Source: Enterobacter sp. Bisph1
GTDB taxonomy: Bacteria > Pseudomonadota > Gammaproteobacteria > Enterobacterales > Enterobacteriaceae
DNA: 64,000 nt
Reading direction: 5' to 3'
NCBI RefSeq assembly: GCF_000814905.1
Contig: NZ_JXAG01000042.1
Location: 62,001-126,000 of the forward strand
The notes under the pieces are model-generated. The model worked only from the letters and a program-made list of their open reading frames with translations, was not told where the DNA came from and ran no database searches. Position numbers and translations under genes: made by a program. Shown here in pieces: positions 1 through 8,410 of this stretch. Positions within the stretch are counted from its first letter, which is position 1; the number at the start of each line of letters is the position of its first letter.

Positions 1-1008
1 GATGGCGATGGATCGACAACCTATATGATTTGTGTCACCGCCATGCTGCCGCTGTTTAAACGCATTCGCCTCGATCCCCTTGCTCTTACCTGCGTGGTAT
101 TTCTCTCCGGCAGCGTGACCAATTTACTGCCGTGGGGCGGCCCGCTGGCGCGCGTGTCGGCATCGCTCAAAATCGAGTCCAGCGAACTGTTTGTCCCGCT
201 GATCCCCTCGATGCTGTCCGGGCTGGCGGGTGTACTGGTGCTCTCCTGGTATATTGGCATCCGCGAACGCCGCCGCCTGGGCAAGCTCAGCATCCAAACC
301 AATGGCTACGGTTCGGTGGTGGAAGAGGATAGCGAAAGTTACTTACCGGCGATCAATGAAGTGAATGAGGAGCTGCGCCGCCCGAAAATGTTCTGGCTCA
401 ACGCGACGCTGACGCTGGCGCTGATGGCGTCGCTGGTGATGGAGCTGCTGCCGCTGTCGGTGCTGTTTATGGTAGCTTTTGCCATCGCGCTATTGATTAA
501 CTACCCGCATCTCGATGCGCAGCGCCAGCGTATTGCGGCTCATGCTCCGGCGGCCCTTAATCAGACCTCTATATTCCTGGCGGCAGGCATTTTTGCTGGC
601 ATTTTGTCCGGCACCGGTATGGTGACGGCAATGTCCAATTCGTTACTGGATATCCTGCCGCAATCCTGGGGGCCTTATCTGGCACCGATTACCGCGCTGA
701 TAAGCCTGCCCGGCACCTTTTTTATGTCCAACGATGCGTTCTATTACGGCGTGTTACCGGTGCTGGCCGAAGCGGCGAAAGCCTATGGCATTGAAGCTGC
801 TGAAATCGGTCGCGCCTCTCTTGTCGGGCAGCCGGTGCATCTGTTAAGCCCGCTGGTGGCCTCAACCTATCTGCTGGTCGGGCTGGCGGGGGTAGAGTTT
901 AGCGACCATCAAAAATACACCTTTAAATGGGCTATCTTGCTGTGCATGATTTTTCTGGCGTCGGGTTTGCTGCTGGGGCTTTATCCGCTCTATTCAGTCG
1001 CCAATTAA
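1..1008 (+). CDS. CitMHS-family citrate transporter, 3' part
   Basis: The reading frame is open from base 1, so the gene enters from the left edge; 335 codons are seen and about 100 N-terminal residues are missing. The visible part opens with DGDGSTTY, and further on carries SNDAFYYGVLP and a glycine-rich GILSGTGMVTAMS segment, all typical of the CitMHS family (proton-coupled uptake of metal-citrate complexes, inner membrane). Several strongly hydrophobic stretches are consistent with a polytopic transporter, with a hydrophilic loop around visible residues 95-135. It is convergent with the GntR gene that follows, 34 bp away. Family assignment is firm; the exact substrate (Mg- or Ca-citrate or another tricarboxylate) is inferred. 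Confidence 0.85.
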   Translation, partial: DGDGSTTYMICVTAMLPLFKRIRLDPLALTCVVFLSGSVTNLLPWGGPLARVSASLKIESSELFVPLIPSMLSGLAGVLVLSWYIGIRERRRLGKLSIQTNGYGSVVEEDSESYLPAINEVNEELRRPKMFWLNATLTLALMASLVMELLPLSVLFMVAFAIALLINYPHLDAQRQRIAAHAPAALNQTSIFLAAGIFAGILSGTGMVTAMSNSLLDILPQSWGPYLAPITALISLPGTFFMSNDAFYYGVLPVLAEAAKAYGIEAAEIGRASLVGQPVHLLSPLVASTYLLVGLAGVEFSDHQKYTFKWAILLCMIFLASGLLLGLYPLYSVAN

Positions 1009-1042
1009 TGGCCGCTGGCTCACTGGGTGAGCCAGCTTATCC

Positions 1043-1936
1043 TTACGCTTCTGCGCCGATGCGACGAATTTTTTTATTTTCGAGGGCCACGGCCAAATGT
1101 TGCTTGATGGTGTAAGAGGCCTCAATGCGCTGGCCGGATTCAATCAGTGCAAGGATCTTCAGGTGATCTTTAACTTCGGCATAGTAGCGATTGCGGTCAT
1201 CCATGATGCGGTAATCCATCAGCCGACGCATGCGGTTGACATTGCGCAGGGAGATTTCAAAAAAGGGATTATTGGAAAAACCGATCACCGTTTCGTGAAA
1301 CTTATACCCGGCTAGCTGCAGCTGGGTGGGAGAAAGCCGCTCGATACCGCTTTCCAGTAACATTTCAAGTTCGCGCCGAAGCTCGTTAATTCTCTCCTGC
1401 GGCGCATTAAAGGTGGGTTCGAGAATCGCCATCGGCTCAATGACCATGCGGAAACTAAAGATATGCTCCAGCGCCGCTTTGGTTTTTGCGACGGGCAGAA
1501 ACCGCCAGCCGTACCCTTGCTTACGCTCGACCCACCCTTCGCTGATACCGCGGGCAAGCACGGTGGAGAGCTGGCTTTTGGTCAGGTTATAGCGCTTCAT
1601 CAGGAACAGTTCGGTGACTTCGGACGCGATCTGATCCTGCAGCCAGTCTTCGGCAAGTTGATAGTATTCAGGCAGATCCAGCTCTTCGGTCAGTTGCTGG
1701 TCGTGGACGGCCTGGGTGACATAATCGTCTTTAACAAAAAAGCCGCGATTCACCTTTTGCGCCAGCACCCCTTTATGTTCGAGATATAACAAGGCTTCCC
1801 GCACCGGGGAACGCGAGACATCGAAGCCTTCCGCGAGCTTAGGTACGCTTAAATGCGAACCGGGTGCAATTTCCCCGGAATCAATTAAGGTCATGATCTT
1901 CTGCGAAATACGTTCTGTAAGTGCACTAATTTTCAT
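1043..1936 (-). CDS. GntR-family transcriptional regulator with FCD domain
   Basis: A 297-residue regulator. Residues 1-68 form a GntR winged helix (SVPKLAEGFDVSRSPVREALLYLEHKGVL). Residues about 95-150 look like a second winged helix (NLTKSQLSTVLARGISEGW and a GYGWRF wing), and residues about 155-290 form an all-helical FCD ligand domain with spaced His residues (FHETVIGF, HLKILALI, KQHLAV) that bind metal in this family. The ATG at 1936 is chosen over an in-frame TTG at 1963 because the GntR domain begins right there. It is convergent with the citrate transporter, so control of that gene or its operon is a reasonable guess. No operator was recognised upstream. Confidence 0.8.
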   Translation of the reverse strand: MKISALTERISQKIMTLIDSGEIAPGSHLSVPKLAEGFDVSRSPVREALLYLEHKGVLAQKVNRGFFVKDDYVTQAVHDQQLTEELDLPEYYQLAEDWLQDQIASEVTELFLMKRYNLTKSQLSTVLARGISEGWVERKQGYGWRFLPVAKTKAALEHIFSFRMVIEPMAILEPTFNAPQERINELRRELEMLLESGIERLSPTQLQLAGYKFHETVIGFSNNPFFEISLRNVNRMRRLMDYRIMDDRNRYYAEVKDHLKILALIESGQRIEASYTIKQHLAVALENKKIRRIGAEA

Positions 1937-2165
1937 GATGGAGCCCGGATAAATGAGAGTCAAAATGCAAAAAATAAAATAAGTATTGCATTTTTAAATC
2001 TTTAAAAGCAATGGGTAAAGAAGGGGGAATTTACTGGTGTGCAGTGGATACGCGAAAGGTGTGTGGTTGGTTTACATGCTAATGGACTGGGCCGTCAGAG
2101 GCGGAATTTGTGAGAAATGCACTGCTCCTATGACACGGTTAAATGACGAGGAAATGGCGAAATGA
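1937..2165. other. Intergenic region upstream of the GntR gene
   Basis: About 230 bp, A+T-rich near the GntR start, that must hold the promoter of the regulator. No gene is supported. The last bases contain a tiny open frame (2131-2165, 11 codons) ending just before the ParE-like sequence; it might be the tail of a lost antitoxin gene but is too short to judge. Confidence 0.4.
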
Positions 2166-2498
2166 TTGACCTCCCCCAAGGCAGAAGAAGACCCGGAATG
2201 CATCTGGAATTACAGTTTTCGCCAATTTGGTATGGTAAAAGCGGATGAGTATATCGGGCGGATCTCTGCCGTTTTTCATGTATTAGGTGTTCATCAGATT
2301 GGCACTCCGCGGCCGGAGCCTGGAGAAAAAATCTTTGCACTCCCGAGTGAGAAGCATGTTATTTACTTCATTCCTGAAACAACAGTGGTCACCATAAGCC
2401 GTATTTTAAACCCTTCACAGGAAAACCTCCGCCACCAGCCATGGCGTAAAACCTCACCAACATTTAATGCACTCTTAGACGGATATACAGCATGGTAA
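2166..2498 (+). pseudogene. Decayed ParE/RelE-superfamily toxin
   Basis: The translated frame reads SPKAEED, IWNYSF, ADEYIGRI, GTPRPE, HVIYFIP and TISRILNPSQ, the order and spacing of a ParE-type plasmid-stabilisation toxin of about 100 residues. Several things suggest decay. A TGA stop lies immediately before the only possible in-frame start (TTG at 2166), whereas the well-placed ATG at 2162 is one base out of frame. After the usual RHxPWR end the frame runs on for 16 unrelated residues, as if one base had been lost at the stop codon (CGTAAA in place of CGxTAA). No full antitoxin gene precedes it. A live TTG-initiated toxin cannot be excluded. Confidence 0.5.
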
Positions 2499-2578
2499 GC
2501 ATGCTTTTTTCTATTCTGAACACTGAATGAATCCACGATTTCCACCAACATCCGTTTTATCTTTGTCGACTGGTTTCA

Positions 2579-2815
2579 GTGTTTCACCTACTTGATCCAT
2601 CCAGGCCTTCCCTCGCTGTTTTCCTGCCATAAAGAGTCCGTTATCATGCTCGCTACGTCCTTATGAAAGGAAGTGCAGGATTTCATGAGATCCAATGAGC
2701 CACGTGAACGCCATGAGAACAATTAAAATCCCTAACTCATTAAATTTAAAGAAAATGGACATCACAAACTGATGAGTACACTACAGAATTTCGACGCCCA
2801 TACCCCGATGATGCA
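2579..2815. repeat. Direct repeat, left copy (mutS promoter and first codons)
   Basis: This ~237-bp stretch matches 4012-4247, which is the promoter and first ~15 codons of mutS. The 3' ~200 bp differ at only four positions (for example GCCACGTG versus GCCAGGTG, CTACAG versus CTAGAG). The first 40 bp are more divergent and include one indel. Similarity stops abruptly after ATGATGCA in both copies. The offset between copies is 1432 bp, so fic and its neighbour lie inside the repeat interval. Confidence 0.93.
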
Positions 2816-2837
2816 TTGGTGTGACAGCACTGATTAA
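2772..2837 (+). pseudogene. Orphaned mutS start (21 codons)
   Basis: ATG AGT ACA CTA CAG opens a frame reading [14 protein letters not shown], the MutS N-terminus, then leaves homology and stops at TAA (2835) after seven unrelated residues. It is the beginning of a mutS gene cut off from its body, and it keeps the native mutS upstream sequence. It could be transcribed, but the product is too short to have MutS function. Confidence 0.85.
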
Positions 2838-2982
2838 TAACGATTATTTTCCACTAAATTATAAAAGCCATATTTTAACCTACACTTACTTAAGTGTCTG
2901 ATTTTACGATTATTGTTTGCTGTCCTTATCCAGCGTTATAATCCCTCTGTTTTTCCATCCTCTAATAACACAGGGCATCTCA

Positions 2983-3600
2983 ATGAGCCGATACCATGTA
3001 TCCAGCAGTGAAGGCCAGTATGAGAAAAACTCTGGCGAGCAAGTGTTGGCTAACAAGCTGGGAATCGCTACTTCTGATGAGATGGATGAGGCCGAACTTG
3101 TCCTGTTAGAACAACTCTACCAGTCCGTTTTTGAAGAACAGTTCCCGGAAGGACAGCTCAGCGTAGCCATGATAAAAAGCTGGCATCGCCGCTGGTTAGG
3201 TAACATTTACGAGTGGGCTGGGCAAGAAAGAGCGGTCAATATCAGCAAAGGTGGCTTTATGTTTGCCCCCTCTGCGCAGTTGCCAAAACTGCTGAATGAA
3301 TTCGACACCATGTATCTGGCTCAATATACACCGTGTAGCGGCATAGATGAAGAACAACTCATCACCGCTATCGCCATAACTCATGTGGAGTTGATACTTA
3401 TCCATCCATTCAGAGAGGGAAACGGACGCTTGTCGCGACTATTAGCCGACGTGATGGCCGTGCAGGGAGGATACAAACCGCTGGACTATCAAAGCTGGGA
3501 GCAAAACAAAACCCAGTATATCTCGGCTATTCATGCAGGCGTATCAATGGACTACAAGCCAATGAAACACTGGGTCAGGAAGGCATTAAGAAAGGATTAG
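2983..3600 (+). CDS. Fic-domain protein (probable AMP-transferase toxin)
   Basis: A 205-residue protein with a complete Fic core: HPFREGNGRLSR at residues 141-152 gives the catalytic His141, the acidic Glu145, the GNGR anion hole and the distal Arg152. Upstream, LHRRWLG-type helices (SWHRRWLGNIYEWAGQ) and the SKGGFMFA flap match Fic proteins that modify target hydroxyls with AMP. The ATG at 2983 is preferred to an in-frame TTG at 2917 whose 22 extra codons look like untranslated leader. No perfect internal inhibitory [ST]xxxE[GN] motif exists; the nearest is VSSSEG at residues 6-11. Its TAG stop overlaps the stop of an opposing 55-codon gene. It sits in the insert next to mutS, implying horizontal gain. 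The target is unknown. Confidence 0.87.
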   Translation: MSRYHVSSSEGQYEKNSGEQVLANKLGIATSDEMDEAELVLLEQLYQSVFEEQFPEGQLSVAMIKSWHRRWLGNIYEWAGQERAVNISKGGFMFAPSAQLPKLLNEFDTMYLAQYTPCSGIDEEQLITAIAITHVELILIHPFREGNGRLSRLLADVMAVQGGYKPLDYQSWEQNKTQYISAIHAGVSMDYKPMKHWVRKALRKD

Positions 3601-3764
3601 GCAAGACGAAGATGCGCGAACTTCTTGCGTGCAGCTTCCAGCGAAGCTTCAACCCTGGCGGAAGGCTGGCCTGTTTCAACAGCCGTAGATGTCGCTACTG
3701 AGCGAACAATGTCAGCACGAGACGGCTTAGCGTAGCTTGCCTGAGTTTTTTTGTTGTTGCTCAT
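3597..3764 (-). CDS. Small protein facing fic; candidate Fic antitoxin
   Basis: A 55-residue basic protein. Its ATG at 3764 follows a strong ribosome site (GGGGGGTG, about 4 bases away), which supports real translation. It runs convergent to fic and the two stop codons overlap (3597-3600). Residues 26-31 read STAVET; class I Fic antitoxins carry [ST]xxxE[GN] in an inhibitory helix, so this matches Ser and Glu but has Thr-Gly in place of the final Gly/Asn. A C-terminal helix rich in Ala, Lys and Arg follows. A TATAAT sequence lies upstream at about 3796-3801 on the minus strand without a clear -35. The gene call is fairly sure; antitoxin function is inference from motif and position. Confidence 0.6.
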   Translation of the reverse strand: MSNNKKTQASYAKPSRADIVRSVATSTAVETGQPSARVEASLEAARKKFAHLRLA

Positions 3765-4011
3765 AACACCCCCCGGTTGACAGACTTAATGAATGAATTA
3801 TATCAAGGAATAGTGAGAACTTCCTGCCTTTAATACAGGCTCTAAATACGACATTGGAACAAGCGCTAAAGTACAAAGCATATAAGTGACCTGCATTAGG
3901 TAATGCCTTATTAACTGAAAAAAGTTACACGATTAGCCTCCGCTGCCTTTATGCAGATAATCTGTCCTTTCATTCCGTTTGTCTCTTCTATTTCTTGATA
4001 CCTCTTTTTAG
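3765..4011. other. A+T-rich intergenic stretch inside the insert
   Basis: About 250 bp between the small antitoxin-like gene and the right-hand repeat. It must hold the promoter of the small gene. No open frame of useful length, integrase or insertion-sequence end is visible. Confidence 0.4.
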
Positions 4012-4247
4012 GTGTTTCTCCCACTTCATCCATCCAGCCCTCCCCCGCTGTTTTCCTGCCATAAAGAGTCCGTTATCATGCTCGCTACGTCCTTATGAAA
4101 GGAAGTGCAGGATTTCATGAGATCCAATGAGCCAGGTGAACGCCATGAGAACAATTAAAATCCCTAACTCATTAAAATTAAAGAAAATGGACATCACAAA
4201 CTGATGAGTACACTAGAGAATTTCGACGCCCACACCCCGATGATGCA
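4012..4247. repeat. Direct repeat, right copy (functional mutS 5' region)
   Basis: This copy matches 2579-2815 and runs unbroken into the full mutS gene. It supplies the promoter, leader and first 15 codons of mutS, so the insert left mutS expression intact. Confidence 0.93.
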
Positions 4248-6765
4248 GCAGTATCTGAAGCTAAAAGCCCAGCACCCGGATATTTTGCTGTTCTACCGTA
4301 TGGGCGACTTCTACGAGCTGTTTTACGACGATGCGAAGCGCGCGTCGCAGCTGATGGATATTTCCCTGACCAAACGCGGTGCGTCGGCCGGTGAGCCGAT
4401 CCCGATGGCGGGCGTGCCGCATCATGCGGTGGAAAACTATCTGGCAAAACTGGTCAGCCTTGGCGAATCCGTGGCGATTTGCGAACAGATTGGCGATCCG
4501 GCCACCAGCAAAGGGCCGGTGGAGCGCAAAGTGGTGCGCATTGTTACTCCCGGCACCATCAGCGATGAAGCGCTGTTGCAGGAGCGCCAGGATAACCTGC
4601 TCGCCGCCATCTGGCAGGACAATAACGGCTTTGGCTATGCGACGCTTGATATTAGCTCAGGTCGCTTTCGCGTCAGCGAACCGGCGGATCGCGACACCAT
4701 GGCCGCCGAGCTGCAGCGCACCAATCCGGCTGAGCTGCTGTATGCGGAAGATTTCGCCCAAAGCGATCTGATTGAAGGCCGTCGCGGTTTACGCCGACGC
4801 CCGCTGTGGGAATTTGAAATTGATACCGCCCGCCAGCAGCTGAATATGCAGTTTGGCACCCGCGATTTGGTGGGTTTTGGCGTCGAAAACGCCCCGCGCG
4901 GGCTCTGCGCCGCCGGTTGCTTGCTGCAGTATGTCAAAGACACTCAGCGCACCGCCCTGCCCCATATTCGTTCCATCACCATGGAGCGTCAGCAGGACAC
5001 CATTATTATGGACGCCGCGACGCGCCGGAATCTGGAGATCACCCAGAACCTGGCGGGCGGTGTGGAAAATACCCTCGCCTCGGTGCTCGACTGTACCGTT
5101 ACGCCAATGGGCAGCCGTATGCTGAAGCGCTGGCTGCATATGCCGGTGCGCAATACCCAAGTGTTGACGGAGCGCCAGCAGGCGATAGGCGCGTTGCAGG
5201 AGTTTACCGGTGAACTGCAGCCGGTGTTGCGCCAGGTGGGCGATCTGGAGCGAATTCTGGCGCGTCTGGCCCTGCGTACTGCCCGTCCGCGCGACTTAGC
5301 GCGTATGCGTTACGCATTCCAGCAATTACCGGAACTGCGCAGCCGACTGGCGGAAATCAATAGCGCACCGGTTCAGGCCCTGCGTGAAAAAATGGGCGAA
5401 TTTAGCGAGCTGCGCGAACTGCTGGAGCGGGCGATTATCGACGCGCCGCCGGTGCTGGTGCGCGACGGCGGTGTGATTGCGCCGGGCTATAACGCCGAGC
5501 TGGATGAGTGGCGCGGGCTGGCGGATGGCGCGACGGATTATCTCGATCGTCTTGAAATTCGCGAGCGCGAACGTCTGGGGCTCGATACGCTGAAAGTCGG
5601 CTATAACGCAGTGCACGGCTATTTTATTCAGATCAGCCGCGGGCAGAGCCATCATGCGCCGATCCACTATGTGCGCCGCCAGACGCTGAAAAACGCCGAG
5701 CGCTACATTATTCCTGAGCTGAAAGAGTACGAAGACAAAGTGCTGACCTCGAAAGGGAAAGCCCTGGCGCTGGAAAAACAGCTGTATGAAGAGCTGTTCG
5801 ATCTGCTGATGCCGCACCTCGGCGATCTGCAGCAGAGTGCGTCGGCGCTGGCGGAGCTGGATGTTTTAGTCAATCTGGCGGAACGTGCGGAAACCCTGAA
5901 CTACTGCTGCCCGACCTTTAGCGAAAAAGCGGGGATCCGTATTAGCGAAGGTCGCCATCCGGTGGTCGAGCAGGTGCTGAAAGAGCCGTTTATCGCCAAC
6001 CCCCTGAACCTGTCCCCACAGCGCCGAATGCTGATTATTACCGGTCCAAATATGGGCGGTAAAAGTACCTATATGCGCCAGACTGCGCTGATAGCGCTGC
6101 TGGCCTATATCGGCAGCTATGTTCCGGCACAGAAAGTGGAGATTGGCCCAATCGATCGTATCTTTACCCGCGTTGGTGCGGCGGACGATCTGGCCAGCGG
6201 GCGATCGACCTTTATGGTAGAGATGACCGAAACCGCCAACATCCTGCATAACGCCACGGAAAACAGCCTGGTGCTGATGGATGAGATCGGTCGCGGCACA
6301 TCGACTTACGACGGTCTGTCGCTGGCGTGGGCCTGCGCCGAGAACCTGGCGAACAAGATCAAAGCGCTGACGCTGTTTGCGACCCACTACTTCGAGCTAA
6401 CGCAGCTGCCAGAGAAGATGGAAGGCGTGGCGAATGTGCATCTCGATGCGCTGGAGCACGGCGACACCATCGCCTTTATGCACAGCGTGCAGGACGGTGC
6501 CGCCAGCAAGAGTTACGGCCTCGCCGTTGCCGCGCTGGCGGGGGTACCAAAAGAGGTGATTAAGCGCGCGCGTGGGAAACTGCGTGAGCTGGAGAGCTTA
6601 TCGCCGAGCGCTGCCGCCACGCAGATCGACGGCACACAAATGTCGCTGCTGGCCGCGCCGGAAGAGACCAGCCCGGCGGTTGAAGCGCTGGAGAATCTCG
6701 ATCCGGACAGCTTAACGCCGCGCCAGGCGCTGGAGTGGATCTACCGGCTGAAAAATCTGCTGTAA
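4204..6765 (+). CDS. mutS: DNA mismatch repair protein MutS
   Basis: 853 residues, the same length as E. coli MutS. The mismatch-reading motif GDFYELF puts Phe36 and Glu38 at the canonical positions. The Walker A motif GPNMGGKST begins at about residue 614, followed by [12 protein letters not shown] (Walker B and signature) and FATHYFEL. The C-terminal tetramerisation tail is present ([19 protein letters not shown]). MutS binds mispairs and small loops and, through MutL, activates MutH, which is also in this window. The insert just upstream brings its own copy of the promoter and first codons, so residues 1-15 may derive from the incoming DNA. Confidence 0.99.
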   Translation: MSTLENFDAHTPMMQQYLKLKAQHPDILLFYRMGDFYELFYDDAKRASQLMDISLTKRGASAGEPIPMAGVPHHAVENYLAKLVSLGESVAICEQIGDPATSKGPVERKVVRIVTPGTISDEALLQERQDNLLAAIWQDNNGFGYATLDISSGRFRVSEPADRDTMAAELQRTNPAELLYAEDFAQSDLIEGRRGLRRRPLWEFEIDTARQQLNMQFGTRDLVGFGVENAPRGLCAAGCLLQYVKDTQRTALPHIRSITMERQQDTIIMDAATRRNLEITQNLAGGVENTLASVLDCTVTPMGSRMLKRWLHMPVRNTQVLTERQQAIGALQEFTGELQPVLRQVGDLERILARLALRTARPRDLARMRYAFQQLPELRSRLAEINSAPVQALREKMGEFSELRELLERAIIDAPPVLVRDGGVIAPGYNAELDEWRGLADGATDYLDRLEIRERERLGLDTLKVGYNAVHGYFIQISRGQSHHAPIHYVRRQTLKNAERYIIPELKEYEDKVLTSKGKALALEKQLYEELFDLLMPHLGDLQQSASALAELDVLVNLAERAETLNYCCPTFSEKAGIRISEGRHPVVEQVLKEPFIANPLNLSPQRRMLIITGPNMGGKSTYMRQTALIALLAYIGSYVPAQKVEIGPIDRIFTRVGAADDLASGRSTFMVEMTETANILHNATENSLVLMDEIGRGTSTYDGLSLAWACAENLANKIKALTLFATHYFELTQLPEKMEGVANVHLDALEHGDTIAFMHSVQDGAASKSYGLAVAALAGVPKEVIKRARGKLRELESLSPSAAATQIDGTQMSLLAAPEETSPAVEALENLDPDSLTPRQALEWIYRLKNLL

Positions 6766-6778
6766 AGGTGCCCTTTCC

Positions 6779-6820
6779 CGGCCGCCAGACGCTCAGCTAG
6801 CGCTGGCGGCCGCTCTCTTT
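6779..6820 (+). terminator. mutS terminator hairpin
   Basis: CGGCCGCCAG and CTGGCGGCCG form a 10-bp stem that extends inward through CGCT/AGCG with a bulged A, followed by CTCTCTTT. The T tract is imperfect, so termination may be partial. Confidence 0.6.
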
Positions 6821-6861
6821 AATAATCCGCGAACTGTCTACTGCCTGCATCAGGAGCAACC

Positions 6862-7227
6862 ATGAATGTGTTTATACAAGAGATCGTTGACGCCCATATC
6901 GCCATCGAAAACTGGCTTGGCCGCGGCGAAGGCGAGCTGGCTTCATTGATGGCGCGCTTTGCCGCCGATTTTTCCATGATCGCGCCGACGGGCGCATGCC
7001 TGGATTATGCCTCCCTCACCGGTTTTTTTCAGGCGCAGCGCGGCAGCCGTCCCGGGTTGAAGATTGTGGTCGATGATTTTGTCGTGCTGGCACAGTGGGA
7101 CAACGGTGCGGTGATTCGCTATCGGGAAACCCAGGGGGAAAATGTGCGCGGGTCGACTGCCGTGTTCAGGCTGCAAGAGGGGCAAATAGTGTGGCGGCAT
7201 CTGCATGAAACCGCGCTGGGCAAATAA
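6862..7227 (+). CDS. SnoaL-like / DUF4440-type protein
   Basis: 121 residues with a good ribosome site (AGGAGCAACC before ATG). The composition and order suit the cone-shaped alpha+beta fold of the NTF2/SnoaL superfamily: a long N-terminal helix (AHIAIENWLGRGEGELASLMARFAADFSMI), a short central segment (YASLTGFF), then strands around VVDDFVVLA, VIRYRET and STAVFRL, ending in IVWRHLHET. No catalytic residues can be assigned. It lies between mutS and rpoS, a region known to vary between enterobacteria. The function is unknown. Confidence 0.75.
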   Translation: MNVFIQEIVDAHIAIENWLGRGEGELASLMARFAADFSMIAPTGACLDYASLTGFFQAQRGSRPGLKIVVDDFVVLAQWDNGAVIRYRETQGENVRGSTAVFRLQEGQIVWRHLHETALGK

Positions 7228-7243
7228 CACAGCGCAGCAAAGA

Positions 7244-7276
7244 AAAAAGGCCGCATCGTTTTCGAGCGGCCTTTTT
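7244..7276. terminator. Bidirectional terminator between the SnoaL-like gene and rpoS
   Basis: AAAAAGGCCGC and GCGGCCTTTTT form an 11-bp stem with an 11-base loop, A-rich on one side and T-rich on the other. It can therefore stop both the plus-strand gene and rpoS. Confidence 0.9.
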
Positions 7277-7291
7277 AACAGGAAATAGTGC

Positions 7292-8284
7292 TTATTCGCG
7301 GAACAGCGCTTCGATGTTCAGCCCTTGCGTTTGCAGGATCTCGCGCAGACGACGCAGGCCTTCAACCTGAATCTGACGAACACGTTCACGAGTCAGGCCA
7401 ATTTCACGGCCCACATCTTCCAGTGTTGCAGCTTCATAACCCAGCAGACCGAAACGACGCGCAAGAACTTCACGCTGTTTGGCGTTCAGTTCGAACAGCC
7501 ATTTGACGATGCTCTGTTTCATATCATCGTCTTGCGTGGTGTCTTCCGGACCGTTGTCTTTTTCATCGGCCAGGATATCCAGCAGCGCTTTTTCAGAATC
7601 ACCGCCCAGCGGCGTATCAACTGAGGTAATGCGCTCATTGAGACGCAGCATGCGGCTGACATCATCAACGGGTTTGTCCAGCTGTTCGGCTATCTCTTCT
7701 GCGCTCGGCTCATGATCCAGCTTATGGGACAGTTCGCGCGCGGTACGCAGATAAACGTTCAGCTCTTTAACAATATGAATCGGCAGACGAATCGTACGGG
7801 TTTGGTTCATGATTGCCCGTTCAATGGTCTGACGGATCCACCAGGTGGCATACGTCGAGAAACGGAACCCACGTTCCGGGTCGAACTTCTCTACGGCGCG
7901 AATCAGCCCCAAATTGCCCTCTTCAATCAGATCCAGCAGTGCCAGACCGCGATTGCTGTAACGACGAGCAATTTTTACCACCAGACGCAGGTTACTTTCG
8001 ATCATGCGACGGCGGGAGGCTACGTCACCACGTAGCGCACGGCGTGCGAAATAAACTTCTTCTTCGGCCGTTAACAGTGGAGAGTACCCAATTTCCCCAA
8101 GGTAAAGTTGAGTTGCGTCTAAAACACGCTGGGTGGCGCCCTGCGACAACAACTCCTCTTCGGCCAGGTCGTTATCACTGGGTTCCTCTTCTACTAAGGC
8201 TTTTTCGTCAAAAGCCTCTACTCCGTTCTCATCAAATTCCGCGTCTTCATTTAAATCATGAACTTTCAGCGTATTCTGACTCAT
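7292..8284 (-). CDS. rpoS: RNA polymerase sigma factor RpoS
   Basis: 330 residues, the length of E. coli sigma-S, which directs the general stress and stationary-phase response. The conserved core regions are intact: region 2 includes [19 protein letters not shown] and [16 protein letters not shown]; region 3 includes the [20 protein letters not shown] segment used by RssB/ClpXP turnover; region 4 includes the helix-turn-helix [19 protein letters not shown]. Residue 33 is Glu, the form regarded as ancestral in E. coli. The ribosome site and leader are described separately. It is last in the surE-pcm-nlpD-rpoS direction and ends at a strong bidirectional terminator. Confidence 0.99.
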   Translation of the reverse strand: MSQNTLKVHDLNEDAEFDENGVEAFDEKALVEEEPSDNDLAEEELLSQGATQRVLDATQLYLGEIGYSPLLTAEEEVYFARRALRGDVASRRRMIESNLRLVVKIARRYSNRGLALLDLIEEGNLGLIRAVEKFDPERGFRFSTYATWWIRQTIERAIMNQTRTIRLPIHIVKELNVYLRTARELSHKLDHEPSAEEIAEQLDKPVDDVSRMLRLNERITSVDTPLGGDSEKALLDILADEKDNGPEDTTQDDDMKQSIVKWLFELNAKQREVLARRFGLLGYEAATLEDVGREIGLTRERVRQIQVEGLRRLREILQTQGLNIEALFRE

Positions 8285-8410
8285 AAAGGTGGCTCCTACC
8301 CGTGATCCCTGGGCAAAGCATATGAAGACAACTCATGTCACCCATTGCAGCGGCATCTGCGCGCGCTGCAACGGCGTACGTGGGAAGGACTTCAGCCACT
8401 TTGCACCGAT
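8285..8410 (-). promoter_or_regulatory. nlpD-rpoS intergenic leader (expanded)
   Basis: The last 40 bases before the rpoS ATG (GGATCACGGGTAGGAGCCACC) match E. coli closely, including the ribosome site. Between nlpD and this block lies extra sequence: the gap is 126 bp versus about 62 bp in E. coli. The extra part contains TTGCAGCG/CGCTGCAA, able to form an 8-bp stem with an 11-base loop. Confidence 0.75.

Larger units (their letters stand above)
2499..2982. other. Intergenic stretch holding the orphan mutS start
   Basis: Between the ParE remnant and fic there is no intact gene. Bases 2579-2815 are the left copy of the mutS 5' region. The remainder (2838-2982) is A+T-rich and must carry the fic promoter; no clean sigma-70 pair was identified. 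Confidence 0.5.

Noticed and set aside
6..11. Fic residues 6-11 (VSSSEG) as a built-in class II inhibitory motif
   Set aside because: The residue numbering refers to the protein encoded at 2983-3600. The required Ser/Thr is Val, and the segment is at the extreme N-terminus, not in a helix next to the Fic core, so it is only a near match.
1963..1963. A longer GntR protein from a TTG start at 1963
   Set aside because: The extra nine residues precede the conserved GntR domain and have no support; the ATG at 1936 begins exactly at the domain.
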